Shown piece after piece: positions 53,064 through 62,619 of a stretch of 64,000 bases of DNA. Numbering within the stretch: position 1 is the stretch's first letter; the number at the start of each line of letters is the position of its first letter. Source of the stretch: Planococcus versutus (GTDB lineage Bacteria; Bacillota; Bacilli; Bacillales_A; Planococcaceae); NCBI RefSeq assembly GCF_001186155.3, contig NZ_CP016540.2:2954001-3018000 (forward strand). Direction: 5' to 3'. Position numbers and translations under genes: made by a program. The notes under the pieces were generated by a model that was not told where the DNA came from, made no database searches, and saw only the letters and a program-made list of their open reading frames with translations.

Positions 53064-54255
53064 CGTCACGGTTCACCTCGCTTTCTCCAGCAAGTGCTGA
53101 AATCACGGCACCGCGCACAATAATGCCCAATAATTTCCCGTCTTCTACGACCGTAATTGGGACAGGAGAGTGATGACTCACTTCAAATAGTGCATTCATC
53201 AATGTATTTTTTGTGACAATTGGTGCATCTGTTCTTAAGATTGTTTCTAACGCTTTTGTTTCTGATTTCAATGCATGAGAAGCATCTTCCGCTGTTACGT
53301 ATCCTTTTAAGTTCCGCTTGCTGTCTATCACGTAAATACTTGAAATGCCTTCTTCTTTCATTCTCTCCAACGCAACACGTGGGCCGTGTTTGTCGATATT
53401 GATTGTTTCCGGCCGTTTCATAATATTGAACGCCGTCAATACTTTCGAGCGATCAACATCCTGAACAAATTTTTTAACGTAATCATTTGCCGGATTTACT
53501 AATATTTCTTCTGGTGTTCCCACTTGCACGATAGAGCCATCCTTCATCAACGCAATTTTGTCTCCAATACGCAAAGCTTCATCTAAATCATGCGTGATAA
53601 AAATAATGGTCTTTTTCATACTTTCTTGTAAATCCAATAACTCATCTTGCATTTCTTTTCGAATTAATGGGTCAAGTGCCGAGAAAGCCTCGTCCATCAA
53701 CATGACTTCTGGGTCGTTCGCCAATGCTCTGGCTAAGCCAACACGCTGCTGCATACCTCCGGAAAGTTGAGAAGGAACTTGGTTTATGTGTCCTCCTAAA
53801 CCGACCATTTCTAGCGATTTTTTCGCTTTTTCGTTTCGCTCTACTTTACTAATCCCTTGAATTTCCAATCCATAAGCAGCATTTTGCAAAATCGTCAAAT
53901 ACGGAAAAAGAGCGAAGTTTTGAAATACCATACTCATTTTCGTCCGACGTACACGACGCAAATCTTTTTTATCCATTGCAGCTAGGTTTTCGCCATCTAT
54001 AAATACTTTACCTTCTGTCGGATCAATCAATCGGTTCAGTAAACGAACCAATGTCGATTTTCCACTTCCTGAAAGACCCATAATGACAAAAACCTCACCT
54101 GCCTCTACTGTAAATGATGCGCGGTTTACACCTACTGCACTACCCGTCATCTTTAAAATTTCCTCTTTGGTTTTTCCTTCATCAAGCAATTTTAAAGCCT
54201 GCTTAGAATTCTTACCAAATACTTTTGATAATCCCTCTACTTTAATAATTGACAT
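53056..54255 (-). CDS. opuAA: Glycine betaine ABC transporter ATP-binding protein
   Basis: 399 aa. ABC domain with Walker A GLSGSGKST, signature LSGGMQQRVGLARALA, Walker B MLMDEAFSALDP. Two C-terminal CBS domains (about 280-395) act in related OpuA transporters as ionic-strength and c-di-AMP sensing modules. First gene of the operon. A 28-bp inverted repeat lies about 95 bp upstream. Confidence 0.93.
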   Translation of the reverse strand: MSIIKVEGLSKVFGKNSKQALKLLDEGKTKEEILKMTGSAVGVNRASFTVEAGEVFVIMGLSGSGKSTLVRLLNRLIDPTEGKVFIDGENLAAMDKKDLRRVRRTKMSMVFQNFALFPYLTILQNAAYGLEIQGISKVERNEKAKKSLEMVGLGGHINQVPSQLSGGMQQRVGLARALANDPEVMLMDEAFSALDPLIRKEMQDELLDLQESMKKTIIFITHDLDEALRIGDKIALMKDGSIVQVGTPEEILVNPANDYVKKFVQDVDRSKVLTAFNIMKRPETINIDKHGPRVALERMKEEGISSIYVIDSKRNLKGYVTAEDASHALKSETKALETILRTDAPIVTKNTLMNALFEVSHHSPVPITVVEDGKLLGIIVRGAVISALAGESEVNRDDA

Positions 54256-54350
54256 TATTTTTACCTCCTCTGCTATTCAGCTTTTCGTATAGATAGAAGA
54301 GCATTTTCAAGTTTTCCCAAATAGGCCCTTAGAAATTCTTTATCTAAATG

Positions 54351-54378
54351 TAAATAGTGAGTAATTACCTACTATTTA
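54351..54378. promoter_or_regulatory. 28-bp inverted repeat upstream of opuA
   Basis: TAAATAGT-GA-GTAATTAC-CT-ACTATTTA: outer 8-bp arms perfect, centre GTAATTAC perfect, only the two dinucleotide joints break symmetry. A probable operator of the opuA operon; regulator unknown. Confidence 0.6.
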
Positions 54379-54742
54379 ACCTGTCTAATTTAACACTTGT
54401 CCCACTATACGCATAAATTCTTATCATTACAAATGTTGCAAGGCTATTACCTGCTCTAAAACAAGACAGTTCCATTTTTTATCGCACTCAAATTAACTCG
54501 TGACTTCTTTCCTATTTTTTCTATAAATACGTTTATAGCAGTACTTGAAGAAGAGTAAAAAGAATGTTTTTTTTGATTTTTTCTCTTTGCATTATTGTAG
54601 AGATATATCGCAAAATATTTTTTTTTTAGTTGTTTCAATGAAATATCCTTGACTGACTACAAGTAAAAGAACAACTTCTGCTGTCTTCAAGATTCTTCAC
54701 AACCTAGATTCTTCTCATATCAATTCGCTCACTAAATCACTG
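54379..54742. other. Gene-free AT-rich region between opuA and hssR
   Basis: Several long T and A tracts; no ribosome site with a credible frame. A TATAAT at 54743-54748 serves hssR. Confidence 0.45.
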
Positions 54743-54771
54743 TATAATGAACATCAAGGAGGTTGATGCAA

Positions 54772-55446
54772 ATGATTCGAATATTAGCAGTAGATGACGA
54801 TATACACATGTTGAATTTTGTAGCGACTGAGCTTCGTCAAACGGGCTATGAAGTTGTTGAAGCGACTTCAGGTGAAGAGGCATTGCAGTTGCTTGAATCC
54901 GAAACAATGGACTTAGCTGTTGTTGACGTTATGATGCCTGGCATGAATGGCTTCGAATTGACACGAATTGTCCGGACCGAATACGATCTTCCGGTTATTT
55001 TGCTAACAGCTCGACATCATATAGAAGATAAAGAACGCGGATTTTTAGCAGGCTCTGACGATTATTTGGTGAAACCCTTTGAAGCAAAAGAATTGCTCTA
55101 CCGCGTCAAAGCTATTTTACGAAGATATAACCATCCTGAAGACGACTTGCTCATTGTGGGGTCTTTAACCATTGATTTGAAAAGCTATGAAGTCCGATCT
55201 ATTAATGGCATTTTATTTATCCCTTTAAAAGAATTTGAGTTGTTGGCTCTTTTGGCGTCTAAACCGCGGCAAGTGTTGAGTCGGGACTTGATTATTGAAT
55301 CAGTATGGGGCATTGATTTTCAAGGAGATGAACAAACGGTAAGCGTCCATATTAAACGACTGCGTCAACGACTAGAACGTTTTTCACCGGATGTCCACAT
55401 TGTCACAGTAAGGGGCGTAGGGTACAAACTGGAGGTAAGTGGATGA
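54772..55446 (+). CDS. hssR: Haem response regulator HssR
   Basis: 224 aa OmpR-type regulator, the same length as S. aureus HssR. Receiver domain with acidic pair D8-D9 and phosphoacceptor D52 (VVDVMMPG), K103 in LVKPF, then a winged helix ending HIVTVRGVGYKLE. AAGGAGG is nine bases before ATG 54772. The stop overlaps the hssS start by 4 bp. Assignment rests on the whole four-gene locus and the operator at 56889. Confidence 0.88.
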   Translation: MIRILAVDDDIHMLNFVATELRQTGYEVVEATSGEEALQLLESETMDLAVVDVMMPGMNGFELTRIVRTEYDLPVILLTARHHIEDKERGFLAGSDDYLVKPFEAKELLYRVKAILRRYNHPEDDLLIVGSLTIDLKSYEVRSINGILFIPLKEFELLALLASKPRQVLSRDLIIESVWGIDFQGDEQTVSVHIKRLRQRLERFSPDVHIVTVRGVGYKLEVSG

Positions 55447-56816
55447 GTCTTTATGTGAAATTTATTTGGTTTACATTCGCAACCATGCTTGTCAGCAGCA
55501 GCATTGCATTTTTTGGAATGAATGCCTATTACCACAGTCATTTAAAAGAGCAAAACAACGACAAAAATCTGGCCATTGCTCTGTCTTTTGCGGATTTTTT
55601 GGATGATGCATCTTCAGATCGAGCAAAAGCCACGTTAACGATGCTGGGAGACGCCGGCTATCAACTTTATGTAACGAATGGAGAAACTACCGAAAGTTAC
55701 GGTGGTGAATACCGAGATAAGTCAATTGCTCAATCGGATATTCAACAAGTTCTTGATGGTCAAGTATTTAACGGAATTCGTGATTTTCCTCGCGAAACGT
55801 TTGTGACCGGTTTTTTTGCCAACGAGTTAAAAAACACAGTGGGCGTTCCGATCAAACTGGGTGGGGAGACGTATGCGCTTTTTATGCGCCCTGACATTAA
55901 ACTGCTGTTTCAAGAACTTCACTTATTATTTGGTGGTTTGGCAGTAGGCATTATATTACTAAGTTTTATCGGCATGTTGATCGTTGCGCGTTTACTGATT
56001 CAACCGATTACCAAATTGACACAAGCTACTGAAAAAATGGGGACGGAAACTTTTGATGTGCCACTCGCCATCCATCGAAAAGATGAGATTGGCCGATTGG
56101 CTGATCAGTTTTTAACGATGCGTTCACGCATCGAGCAATCCACATTAAAGCGCAAAGAATTTGTGCACAATGTGTCTCATGATATTCAATCACCGCTTCA
56201 TACCATTCAAAGTTATTTGGCACTGCTTCAAAAAGACGGCATTGGCAAACGAGAAAAACAACAATACACAACAATAATTCAAGAAGAAACTACACGTTTG
56301 TCATCATTGACAAAGCAATTGCTCACTTTGGCGTCTTTTGATGCAGAAGCGGCAGAACTTGTAGAAAAAGTAGATATCGCCCAACAGCTTCAGCAAACCC
56401 TGTCGCATTTGCGTTATGCATTCGAAGAAAAAGAACTCGGCATCTCCGCACAACTTGCTGAAGGTTGTGTAACAGGCAACGGCGTGCTTCTTCAAACAGT
56501 GTGGGAAAACCTATTGACCAATGCCATCAAATACAGTGAACCTGGCAGTTCGATCGATGTTCAGTTAACAGCAACTGCTGAATACATGATTTTGCATTTA
56601 CAGGATGAAGGCATTGGCATGTCACCAACTGAAGTTGAACACGCTTTTGACCGATTCTACAGAGCAGATCAAGCACGAACCCGTTCTTCAAAAGGATCGG
56701 GTCTAGGTCTTGCAATTGTAAAAGAAATTATAGAGTTACACAGTGGAACCGTCGACATTTCTAGTGCCACTGGTGAAGGATCGACTGTTCGAGTTATACT
56801 TCCGCGCATACTATAA
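55443..56816 (+). CDS. hssS: Haem sensor histidine kinase HssS
   Basis: 457 aa, identical in length to S. aureus HssS. Membrane helices at about 8-28 and 160-182 enclose an extracellular sensor; HAMP follows at 182-235. Dimerisation His H246 (HNVSHDIQSPLH), N box WENLLTNAIKYS, G1 DEGIGMS, G2 GSGLGLAIVKEI. It senses haem stress and phosphorylates HssR. ATGA overlap with hssR. Confidence 0.88.
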   Translation: MSLYVKFIWFTFATMLVSSSIAFFGMNAYYHSHLKEQNNDKNLAIALSFADFLDDASSDRAKATLTMLGDAGYQLYVTNGETTESYGGEYRDKSIAQSDIQQVLDGQVFNGIRDFPRETFVTGFFANELKNTVGVPIKLGGETYALFMRPDIKLLFQELHLLFGGLAVGIILLSFIGMLIVARLLIQPITKLTQATEKMGTETFDVPLAIHRKDEIGRLADQFLTMRSRIEQSTLKRKEFVHNVSHDIQSPLHTIQSYLALLQKDGIGKREKQQYTTIIQEETTRLSSLTKQLLTLASFDAEAAELVEKVDIAQQLQQTLSHLRYAFEEKELGISAQLAEGCVTGNGVLLQTVWENLLTNAIKYSEPGSSIDVQLTATAEYMILHLQDEGIGMSPTEVEHAFDRFYRADQARTRSSKGSGLGLAIVKEIIELHSGTVDISSATGEGSTVRVILPRIL

Positions 56817-56828
56817 CCTCTTCTATTT

Positions 56829-56873
56829 AAAAAGCTGACAATTTCTTTTACAGAAAAATTGTCAGCTTTTTTA
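56829..56873 (+). terminator. Terminator after hssS
   Basis: AAAAGCTGACAATTT/AAATTGTCAGCTTTTTT. Confidence 0.88.
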
Positions 56874-56888
56874 GGATTGTCACGCCTC

Positions 56889-56908
56889 GTTCATCTTCCG
56901 TTCATGTT
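56889..56908 (+). promoter_or_regulatory. HssR-binding direct repeat
   Basis: GTTCATCTT-CC-GTTCATGTT matches the staphylococcal HssR repeat (two GTTCATATT separated by 2 bp) with one change per half. It is directly followed by TTGACA at 56907-56912. Confidence 0.8.
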
Positions 56909-56951
56909 GACAGACTAAAGTAGAGTTATCAAAGAAACCGGAGGCGTTAAC

Positions 56952-57986
56952 ATGAACATTGCATGGAAGGAAATTAAAAAGAACAAAGTTCGCTTTATCA
57001 TTTTGGGCTCAATTGTTTTTCTCGTCAGCTTATTGACGTTTATCATATCGGGATTAGCTAACGGCTTGTCACAAGATAATGCGGCCCTCATCAAAAGCTT
57101 GCCCGATGGACAGTTTTACATGGCTGAAGATGCGGAAGGAACTAATAGTTTGTCACGCATCGACCTTAAAATTCAAGATCAAACGCTATCAGAAACAAAA
57201 GACGCTGTTGCTTTATCGATTCAAATGGGCTTTTTAAATGACGAAGACGATAAGCAGCGAAGTGTCGCATTTGTTACGTCTACTGAATCTCCATTATTTG
57301 AAAATGTAGAGAAAGGCGAAATTGTTTTAGATCGCTCATTACAAGAAGCTGGTTTGAAAGTCGGCGACACGTTAACAAACGATCAATTTAGTGGTGAATT
57401 TACCGTTAAAGAATTTGTCGATCAGCAAAAATACAGCCACGCCCCTGTTGCTTTTATCAACATGGAAAATTACAAAGAAATGTACCGAACCAATGAAATG
57501 CAATTACTTTTCGTACCTGAAAACAGTGAGTTTCCAACAATTGCTGGTTTGCAGTCTTACACAAACAAAGAGTTTCTCTCGGCTATTCCAAGTTATAGCG
57601 CCGAACAATTATCACTTAACATGATTGTCTGGTTTTTAGTTGTCATTAGTGCTTTACTGTTTGCGATTTTCTTCTATATGATGAACGTCCAAAAAATCGG
57701 ATTGTATGGTATTTTGAAAGCCATTGGTGTAAAAACCAGCACCTTATTCAAAATGATGTGGACGCAAATGTTCTTTATCACCACTATTGCACTGGTCTTC
57801 TCTATTGGGTTGAGCCAATTATTCAATCAATTCGCACCAGCAGGAATGCCGTTTAGCTTGACTGCTACTGTCACAATCCAGTTGTCGATTGTGTTCTTAG
57901 TTATTGGCTTTATCGGCGCTACTTTATCTGGTATTCAAATTAAAAAAGTCGAACCACTACAAGCGATTCAACAAGGAGAGGTTTAA
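56952..57986 (+). CDS. hrtB: Haem-regulated ABC transporter permease HrtB
   Basis: 344 aa MacB/FtsX-type permease. It opens NIAWKEIKKNKVRFIILGSIVFLVSLLTFIISGLANGLSQDN, a large extracellular domain covers 50-220, and the last three helices include FYMMNVQKIGLYGILKAIGVKT and IKKVEPLQAIQQGE. HrtB with HrtA pumps haem out of the membrane. GGAGG precedes the ATG, and the HssR repeat lies 44 bp upstream. Confidence 0.9.
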   Translation: MNIAWKEIKKNKVRFIILGSIVFLVSLLTFIISGLANGLSQDNAALIKSLPDGQFYMAEDAEGTNSLSRIDLKIQDQTLSETKDAVALSIQMGFLNDEDDKQRSVAFVTSTESPLFENVEKGEIVLDRSLQEAGLKVGDTLTNDQFSGEFTVKEFVDQQKYSHAPVAFINMENYKEMYRTNEMQLLFVPENSEFPTIAGLQSYTNKEFLSAIPSYSAEQLSLNMIVWFLVVISALLFAIFFYMMNVQKIGLYGILKAIGVKTSTLFKMMWTQMFFITTIALVFSIGLSQLFNQFAPAGMPFSLTATVTIQLSIVFLVIGFIGATLSGIQIKKVEPLQAIQQGEV

Positions 57987-57987
57987 T

Positions 57988-58662
57988 ATGACCATTTTCA
58001 CAGCTCAAGAAGTGCGAAAAACGTTCACAAATGGTGAAGTCGCAGAAGAAATTTTAAAAGGAATTGATTTATCTCTTCAAGAAGGTGAAATCACTGCTCT
58101 TGTCGGCGCTTCAGGTTCTGGTAAAAGTACATTGTTGACAATCGCCGCAGGCCTTCAACCAACTTCAAAAGGACAAATTGTGTTTAATGGCCAAAACATG
58201 ACCGATATGAGTTCGGAACAAATCCGCCAACTTCGCGCAAGCGAGTTTGGCTTCGTTTTTCAAGCCGCTCACTTGGTTCCTTTCTTAACCGTAGAAGAAC
58301 AATTGTTGCTCATGCTTGATGTATCCGGAACCAACCTATCAAAACAGCAGCAAAAAAAAGAAGTGAGTCGATTGCTCGAACAAATTGGCATGGAGCACCG
58401 AAAAGATGCTTATCCCGCTTCTTTATCCGGCGGTGAAAAACAACGTGTTGCTATTGCTCGTGCCATTATCCACAAACCCAAAATGTTATTTGCGGATGAG
58501 CCTACAGCAAGTTTGGATTCGAAACGTTCTAAAGAAGTCATGTCTTTGATCCGCGAGTTAACGCGGACTTTGAATATTACGACTTTAATGGTTACACATG
58601 ACGAAGAAATGCTATCCTATGCAGATCATGTCATTACGTTAAAAGACGGATTAGTTGAGTAA
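57988..58662 (+). CDS. hrtA: Haem-regulated ABC transporter ATPase HrtA
   Basis: 224 aa MacB-type ATPase. Walker A GASGSGKST near residue 40, Q loop FVFQAAHLVPFLTV, signature LSGGEKQRVAIARA, Walker B LFADEPTASLD, switch VTHD. AAGGAGAGG is inside the hrtB 3' end; ATG 57988 is 2 bp after the hrtB stop. Partner of HrtB. Confidence 0.92.
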   Translation: MTIFTAQEVRKTFTNGEVAEEILKGIDLSLQEGEITALVGASGSGKSTLLTIAAGLQPTSKGQIVFNGQNMTDMSSEQIRQLRASEFGFVFQAAHLVPFLTVEEQLLLMLDVSGTNLSKQQQKKEVSRLLEQIGMEHRKDAYPASLSGGEKQRVAIARAIIHKPKMLFADEPTASLDSKRSKEVMSLIRELTRTLNITTLMVTHDEEMLSYADHVITLKDGLVE

Positions 58663-58841
58663 TTGCTAAAAATAGAAATAGAAAAAGCCTCTATAATTTC
58701 CTATCGCACTAAATCAGTGCTAGCATAAAGCCACATCGATCTATCAGAATATCACGACTATTCTATAAATGGATGTGCGTATTGCACCAAGTGCGATGCT
58801 GAAGATGTACGGATGGGAAAACAAAAGGAGGAAATTATACA

Positions 58842-59420
58842 ATGATTACTAACCTGCACCCAAAACTAACTAACGGACTCAATGACTATCCAGAAGTAAA
58901 CGACTTTTCCGGTGGAACCTTACAATGTCTTTGTGAATCAAACAAAGTAGAAGTGAAAATAGATGCACAAACATTGCATAACCACGCATGTGGTTGTTCG
59001 AAGTGTTGGAAACCCGAAGGTGCTACGTTTTCATTAGTAGCTGTCGTTCCTAGTGAAAAAGTGCAAGTGATCCACAACGAAGACAAACTAGCAATTGTAG
59101 ATGAAACAGCTGCAATTCAAAGACATTTTTGTAAAGAATGTAACGCCCATATGTTTGGACGCATTGAAAACAAAGATCATGCATTTTATGGTTTGGATTT
59201 TGTTCACACAGAATTATCAGCCGATAAAGGATGGTCCGCTCCTCAATTCGCAGCATTTGTATCATCTATTATCGAAACAGGTACGCCGACTTCAGAAATG
59301 GGTGACATCCGCAAAACACTAAACGATCTTGGATTGCCTACTTATGATGTGCTTTCACCTGAATTAATGGATGTAATCTCTGCCAAAGCCGCTGAACTAA
59401 ACGGCACATTGAAAAAATAA
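58842..59420 (+). CDS. GFA-family protein, Gfa-type (S-(hydroxymethyl)glutathione synthase-like)
   Basis: 192 aa zinc protein. Pairs [21 protein letters not shown] and [12 protein letters not shown] supply the Cys ligands, and [11 protein letters not shown] and the long C-terminus match formaldehyde-activating enzyme Gfa rather than short GFA proteins. Gfa accelerates adduct formation between formaldehyde and glutathione. Most Firmicutes lack glutathione, so another thiol or function is possible. No dehydrogenase partner is adjacent. AAAGGAGG precedes the ATG. Confidence 0.82.
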   Translation: MITNLHPKLTNGLNDYPEVNDFSGGTLQCLCESNKVEVKIDAQTLHNHACGCSKCWKPEGATFSLVAVVPSEKVQVIHNEDKLAIVDETAAIQRHFCKECNAHMFGRIENKDHAFYGLDFVHTELSADKGWSAPQFAAFVSSIIETGTPTSEMGDIRKTLNDLGLPTYDVLSPELMDVISAKAAELNGTLKK

Positions 59421-59435
59421 ACCCTCTAGTACACT

Positions 59436-59476
59436 AAAAAGCCGAGAACCCGCATCTAGTGGGGTCTCGGCTTTTT
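59436..59476 (+). terminator. Terminator after the GFA gene
   Basis: AAAAGCCGAGA/TCTCGGCTTTTT stem. Confidence 0.87.
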
Positions 59477-59613
59477 GGTGTGCAGAAGAAACATTCTTTT
59501 ATTATTTCAACCTGCAGTTAACTATGGTTGTGCCTGAATAATTCGGTCTGTATAATCGCTAAAGGACGGCTTACAGTTTTCTATCAGGACTTTTGAAAGG
59601 ACTCAACTACTTA

Positions 59614-61050
59614 ATGGGTACATTAAACAGCGAAGAAAAAAACAAACATGTAAAAACAATTCCCATTATGACTGCTTTGCTTATCAGCGGATTTATGGGC
59701 ATGTTCAGTGAAACGGCTTTAAATATGGCATTAAATGATTTGATAAAAGAATTTGGAATATCTGTTTCTCTTGCCCAGTGGTTAACAACCGGGTACCTTT
59801 TAGTTCTCGGCATCTTGATTCCGGTTTCCGGACTACTGATCAAACGGTTTCCAACAAGAACGCTTTTTATCACCAGCTTAAGTTTTTCCATCGTTGGATT
59901 ACTTATTGCGGCTATGTCTCCTAGTTTTTCTGTTTTATTAATTGGACGGATCGTTCAGGCGATAGGAACTGCTCTTTTACTACCTTTACTGTTTCATACT
60001 GTGTTAATTCTTTTCCCGCCGTGGAAAAGAGGAACTGCCATGGGGTTGGTAGGACTGGTGATGATGTTCGCTCCAGCTACAGGACCTGCAGCTGCAGGGA
60101 TTATCATCGATTATTTCAATTGGCATATGATTTTCTGGATCATTATTCCATTTCTTGTATTTGCCTTATTGTTTGGAATTGCTTTTTTACCTAATTTATC
60201 AACAACTAGTAAACAAAGAATTGATGTTTTATCGATCGTCTTGTCGACCTTTGGTTTCGGGGGAATTGTATTCGGTTTTAGTTATGCAGGCGGAAGTGAA
60301 GGATGGTCCAGTCCGGTAGTGCTAACTTCTTTGGCAATCGGTTTACTCGCTATGGCAGTTTACGTTTTTCGGCAATTGACGATTCGAGAACCTGTATTAA
60401 ACTTAGAAGTATTTAAACATCCTATGTTTTCACTTGGGATTATTGTAACTCTCTTTGCAAATATCATTATTTTTTCCGCAAATATTTTACTGCCTCTCTA
60501 TATGTTAGCAGGTCTTGGGTTACCCGCATCCAAAGCTGGACTGCTATTGCTACCTGGTGGCATCGTCAATGGCATTATGTCTATGGTAAGCGGGCGCATA
60601 TTCGATAAATCTGGACCAAGAGGATTGGTTATTGGCGGATTTGCTATTAGTACAATAGCTGTCGCGTTTTTCTCTACCGTCTCTTCTTCCACTAATCTTT
60701 ACTTGATTGTTTTCTTTTTCATGCTGTTAATGGTGAGTATGTCTATGGTCACCACACCTTCGCAAACAAATGGGATAAACCAATTATCACCTCGTTTATA
60801 CCCAGATGGAACAGCTATCGTTAACTCGATGATCCAAACGTCAGGAGCCATTGGAACAGCCATTGCAATAAGTATTTTGAATATCAGTCAAACCAACCAC
60901 TTGAGTCATGTAGCAAATCCTTCTGGTGCACAAAACCAAGCAGATGCGTTGATTGCAGGTGTCCAAAATGCCTTTACATTTACCATCATTATTTCCATAA
61001 TCGGTCTCTTTTGTTCGTTGTTTATTAAGCGGATCCTCGTTAACAGATGA
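59614..61050 (+). CDS. DHA2-type (14-helix) MFS drug transporter
   Basis: 478 aa, about fourteen membrane helices, LmrB/EmrB-like. WLTTGYLLVLGILIPVSGLLIKRFPTRTLF (motif A region), MGLVGLVMMFAPATGPAAAGIIIDYFNWHMIFWI (motif C) and TTPSQTNGINQL are present. ATG 59614 is preferred over TTG 59593 because AAAGGA lies between them. Exports unknown toxic compounds. Confidence 0.87.
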   Translation: MGTLNSEEKNKHVKTIPIMTALLISGFMGMFSETALNMALNDLIKEFGISVSLAQWLTTGYLLVLGILIPVSGLLIKRFPTRTLFITSLSFSIVGLLIAAMSPSFSVLLIGRIVQAIGTALLLPLLFHTVLILFPPWKRGTAMGLVGLVMMFAPATGPAAAGIIIDYFNWHMIFWIIIPFLVFALLFGIAFLPNLSTTSKQRIDVLSIVLSTFGFGGIVFGFSYAGGSEGWSSPVVLTSLAIGLLAMAVYVFRQLTIREPVLNLEVFKHPMFSLGIIVTLFANIIIFSANILLPLYMLAGLGLPASKAGLLLLPGGIVNGIMSMVSGRIFDKSGPRGLVIGGFAISTIAVAFFSTVSSSTNLYLIVFFFMLLMVSMSMVTTPSQTNGINQLSPRLYPDGTAIVNSMIQTSGAIGTAIAISILNISQTNHLSHVANPSGAQNQADALIAGVQNAFTFTIIISIIGLFCSLFIKRILVNR

Positions 61051-61088
61051 TAGCTTGTTTGCTCGCTCATTGGTTAAAAAGCTACATA

Positions 61089-61128
61089 CAAAAAAGCCCT
61101 GTTAAATGGTATTTGACAGGGCTTTTTT
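61089..61128. terminator. Bidirectional terminator
   Basis: AAAAAGCCCTGT/ACAGGGCTTTTTT. Confidence 0.87.
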
Positions 61129-61138
61129 CATCTAAAGT

Positions 61139-61456
61139 TCACATATCACTTTCTTCTTTTTTGCTATACCGTTCATAAGCAATATAACCACCCAACAAAC
61201 CTATCCCTGACCCTAGACTTATTGCTAACAATAAAGAATCCGAAAAAAAGAAATTAAAAGTGATTCCTACTCCCGTACCCAACAGCATACCTAACGGAAT
61301 TAAACTATCTAATACAGTTTGAGCTTCTGGTGATTTTTTCTTACCTAAAGTGCCTCGCTTTTGTTTGGTTTTCAGTTGATGAACGACAAAAATTGCAATG
61401 GCTCCAACAATTACAAGCGGCAGTAAAATCCAAACCATTTCAATCACAAACTCCAT
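61139..61456 (-). CDS. Hypothetical membrane protein
   Basis: 105 aa with three hydrophobic segments (5-27, 52-70, 74-94) and a basic linker (LKTKQKRGTLGKKKS). No domain recognised. AAAGGAGG is nine bases before ATG 61456, so it is likely a real gene. Confidence 0.65.
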   Translation of the reverse strand: MEFVIEMVWILLPLVIVGAIAIFVVHQLKTKQKRGTLGKKKSPEAQTVLDSLIPLGMLLGTGVGITFNFFFSDSLLLAISLGSGIGLLGGYIAYERYSKKEESDM

Positions 61457-61656
61457 ACAAAAAACCTCCTTTTTAATCTACGCAACTAACTTATTTTCTT
61501 GCGCATCTAAAATCCTAGTCAGCAAAAAATTTCTTATAGCCTAGTTTACAGCAAACATCTCTAGTACGGGAATGAAAAAGAACGTTTGAGCAGACTGGAG
61601 AAGGGAATAACTACGTTATCGATTTAAATTAGCTTGATAGTGAAAGGAAGTGCACA

Positions 61657-62133
61657 ATGGAAATTATTGAAAGAGTTATCCAACTTGCAAATAAGAACGT
61701 AGAAGAAGGCGGCAGACCATTCTCATGCATTATCACGCGTGGAGATGAAATTATTGCTGAACGCGCCAATCAAGTAGCTCAAACAAACGACCCAACAGCG
61801 CATGCTGAAACACTTGCCATTCAAGAAGCCTGTAAAAAGTTAGGAACTGAACATTTAACAGATTGTGAAATTTATATACTAGCTAGTCCATGTCCTATGT
61901 GTTTAGGCGCTATGTATTATTGCAGTCCTAAAAAAGTAACTTACATCACAACTAGAGAAGAATACAAAACGTATTACCGTGATGACCGCAAATACTTTGA
62001 ATTAGAAAACTTTTACGATGAATACCCCAAATCAATTGAAGATCGACGTTTGCCAATGGAACAAATCGATCATGCGGAAAGATTGCAGCCGTATAAGCTA
62101 TGGAACGAAAAACATGGAACAAACAAAGCGTAA
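61657..62133 (+). CDS. Nucleoside/guanine deaminase (GuaD-like)
   Basis: 158 aa zinc deaminase. HAE at H49-E51 (NDPTAHAETLAIQEAC) and PCPMC with C79 and C82 give the zinc site and general base. The C-terminal EERTIPF-like segment here reads EDRRLPMEQIDHAERLQPYKLWNE, as in B. subtilis guanine deaminase. Guanine to xanthine is the likely reaction. GAAAGGAAG precedes the ATG. Confidence 0.85.
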   Translation: MEIIERVIQLANKNVEEGGRPFSCIITRGDEIIAERANQVAQTNDPTAHAETLAIQEACKKLGTEHLTDCEIYILASPCPMCLGAMYYCSPKKVTYITTREEYKTYYRDDRKYFELENFYDEYPKSIEDRRLPMEQIDHAERLQPYKLWNEKHGTNKA

Positions 62134-62183
62134 AAACCAAGTTTTCGCAGTATCTGTATTTACTAATTGAATAAGAAAACGAA

Positions 62184-62225
62184 AAAAAAGATAGACCGAC
62201 ACTTATGTGTTGGTCTATCTTTTTG
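62184..62225 (+). terminator. Terminator after the deaminase gene
   Basis: AAAAAGATAGACCGACA/TGTTGGTCTATCTTTTT. Confidence 0.87.
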
Positions 62226-62619
62226 AAATTCTGTTACACATGATGGTTCAAATGACATCTCTATTAAATTAGTACCACTAATTTAATAACCTCTAAGTCC
62301 CTAATACTCCCAAAAATAGTAGTTGAGATATGTATAAAGATATAGATTATTTTTAAAACAGTACATTAAACGTAAAAATTCGGGTATATATATCTTGTGT
62401 CCCACAAAAATAAGACGAAAATTTGATAAATAGCAAGAATTTAGTAGGTTAGCCAAATGCGCTTCTCACGCTAATTAGAAACTAGATGATCTCACAAGAC
62501 CAGGTGCGAAGCTCAAATGAAATAAACCAAAGCTGCTCAACAGGACTAAAAAATATGACATGTTACTAACCGAACCAATCCGTTACTAAAAAACGAAAAC
62601 ATGAAAGGAACCACAGACA
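62226..62619. other. 394-bp gene-free AT-rich region
   Basis: No credible gene, repeat or RNA structure seen; AAAGGA near its right end serves the next gene. Confidence 0.5.

Noticed and set aside
54456..54638. 60-codon minus-strand frame in the opuA-hssR gap
   Set aside because: Low-complexity Lys/Asn-rich translation of A/T tracts without a ribosome site.
54772..56816. Generic PhoP/PhoR-type assignment for the two-component genes
   Set aside because: The exact lengths, the downstream HrtB/HrtA pair and the GTTCAT direct repeat all favour HssRS.
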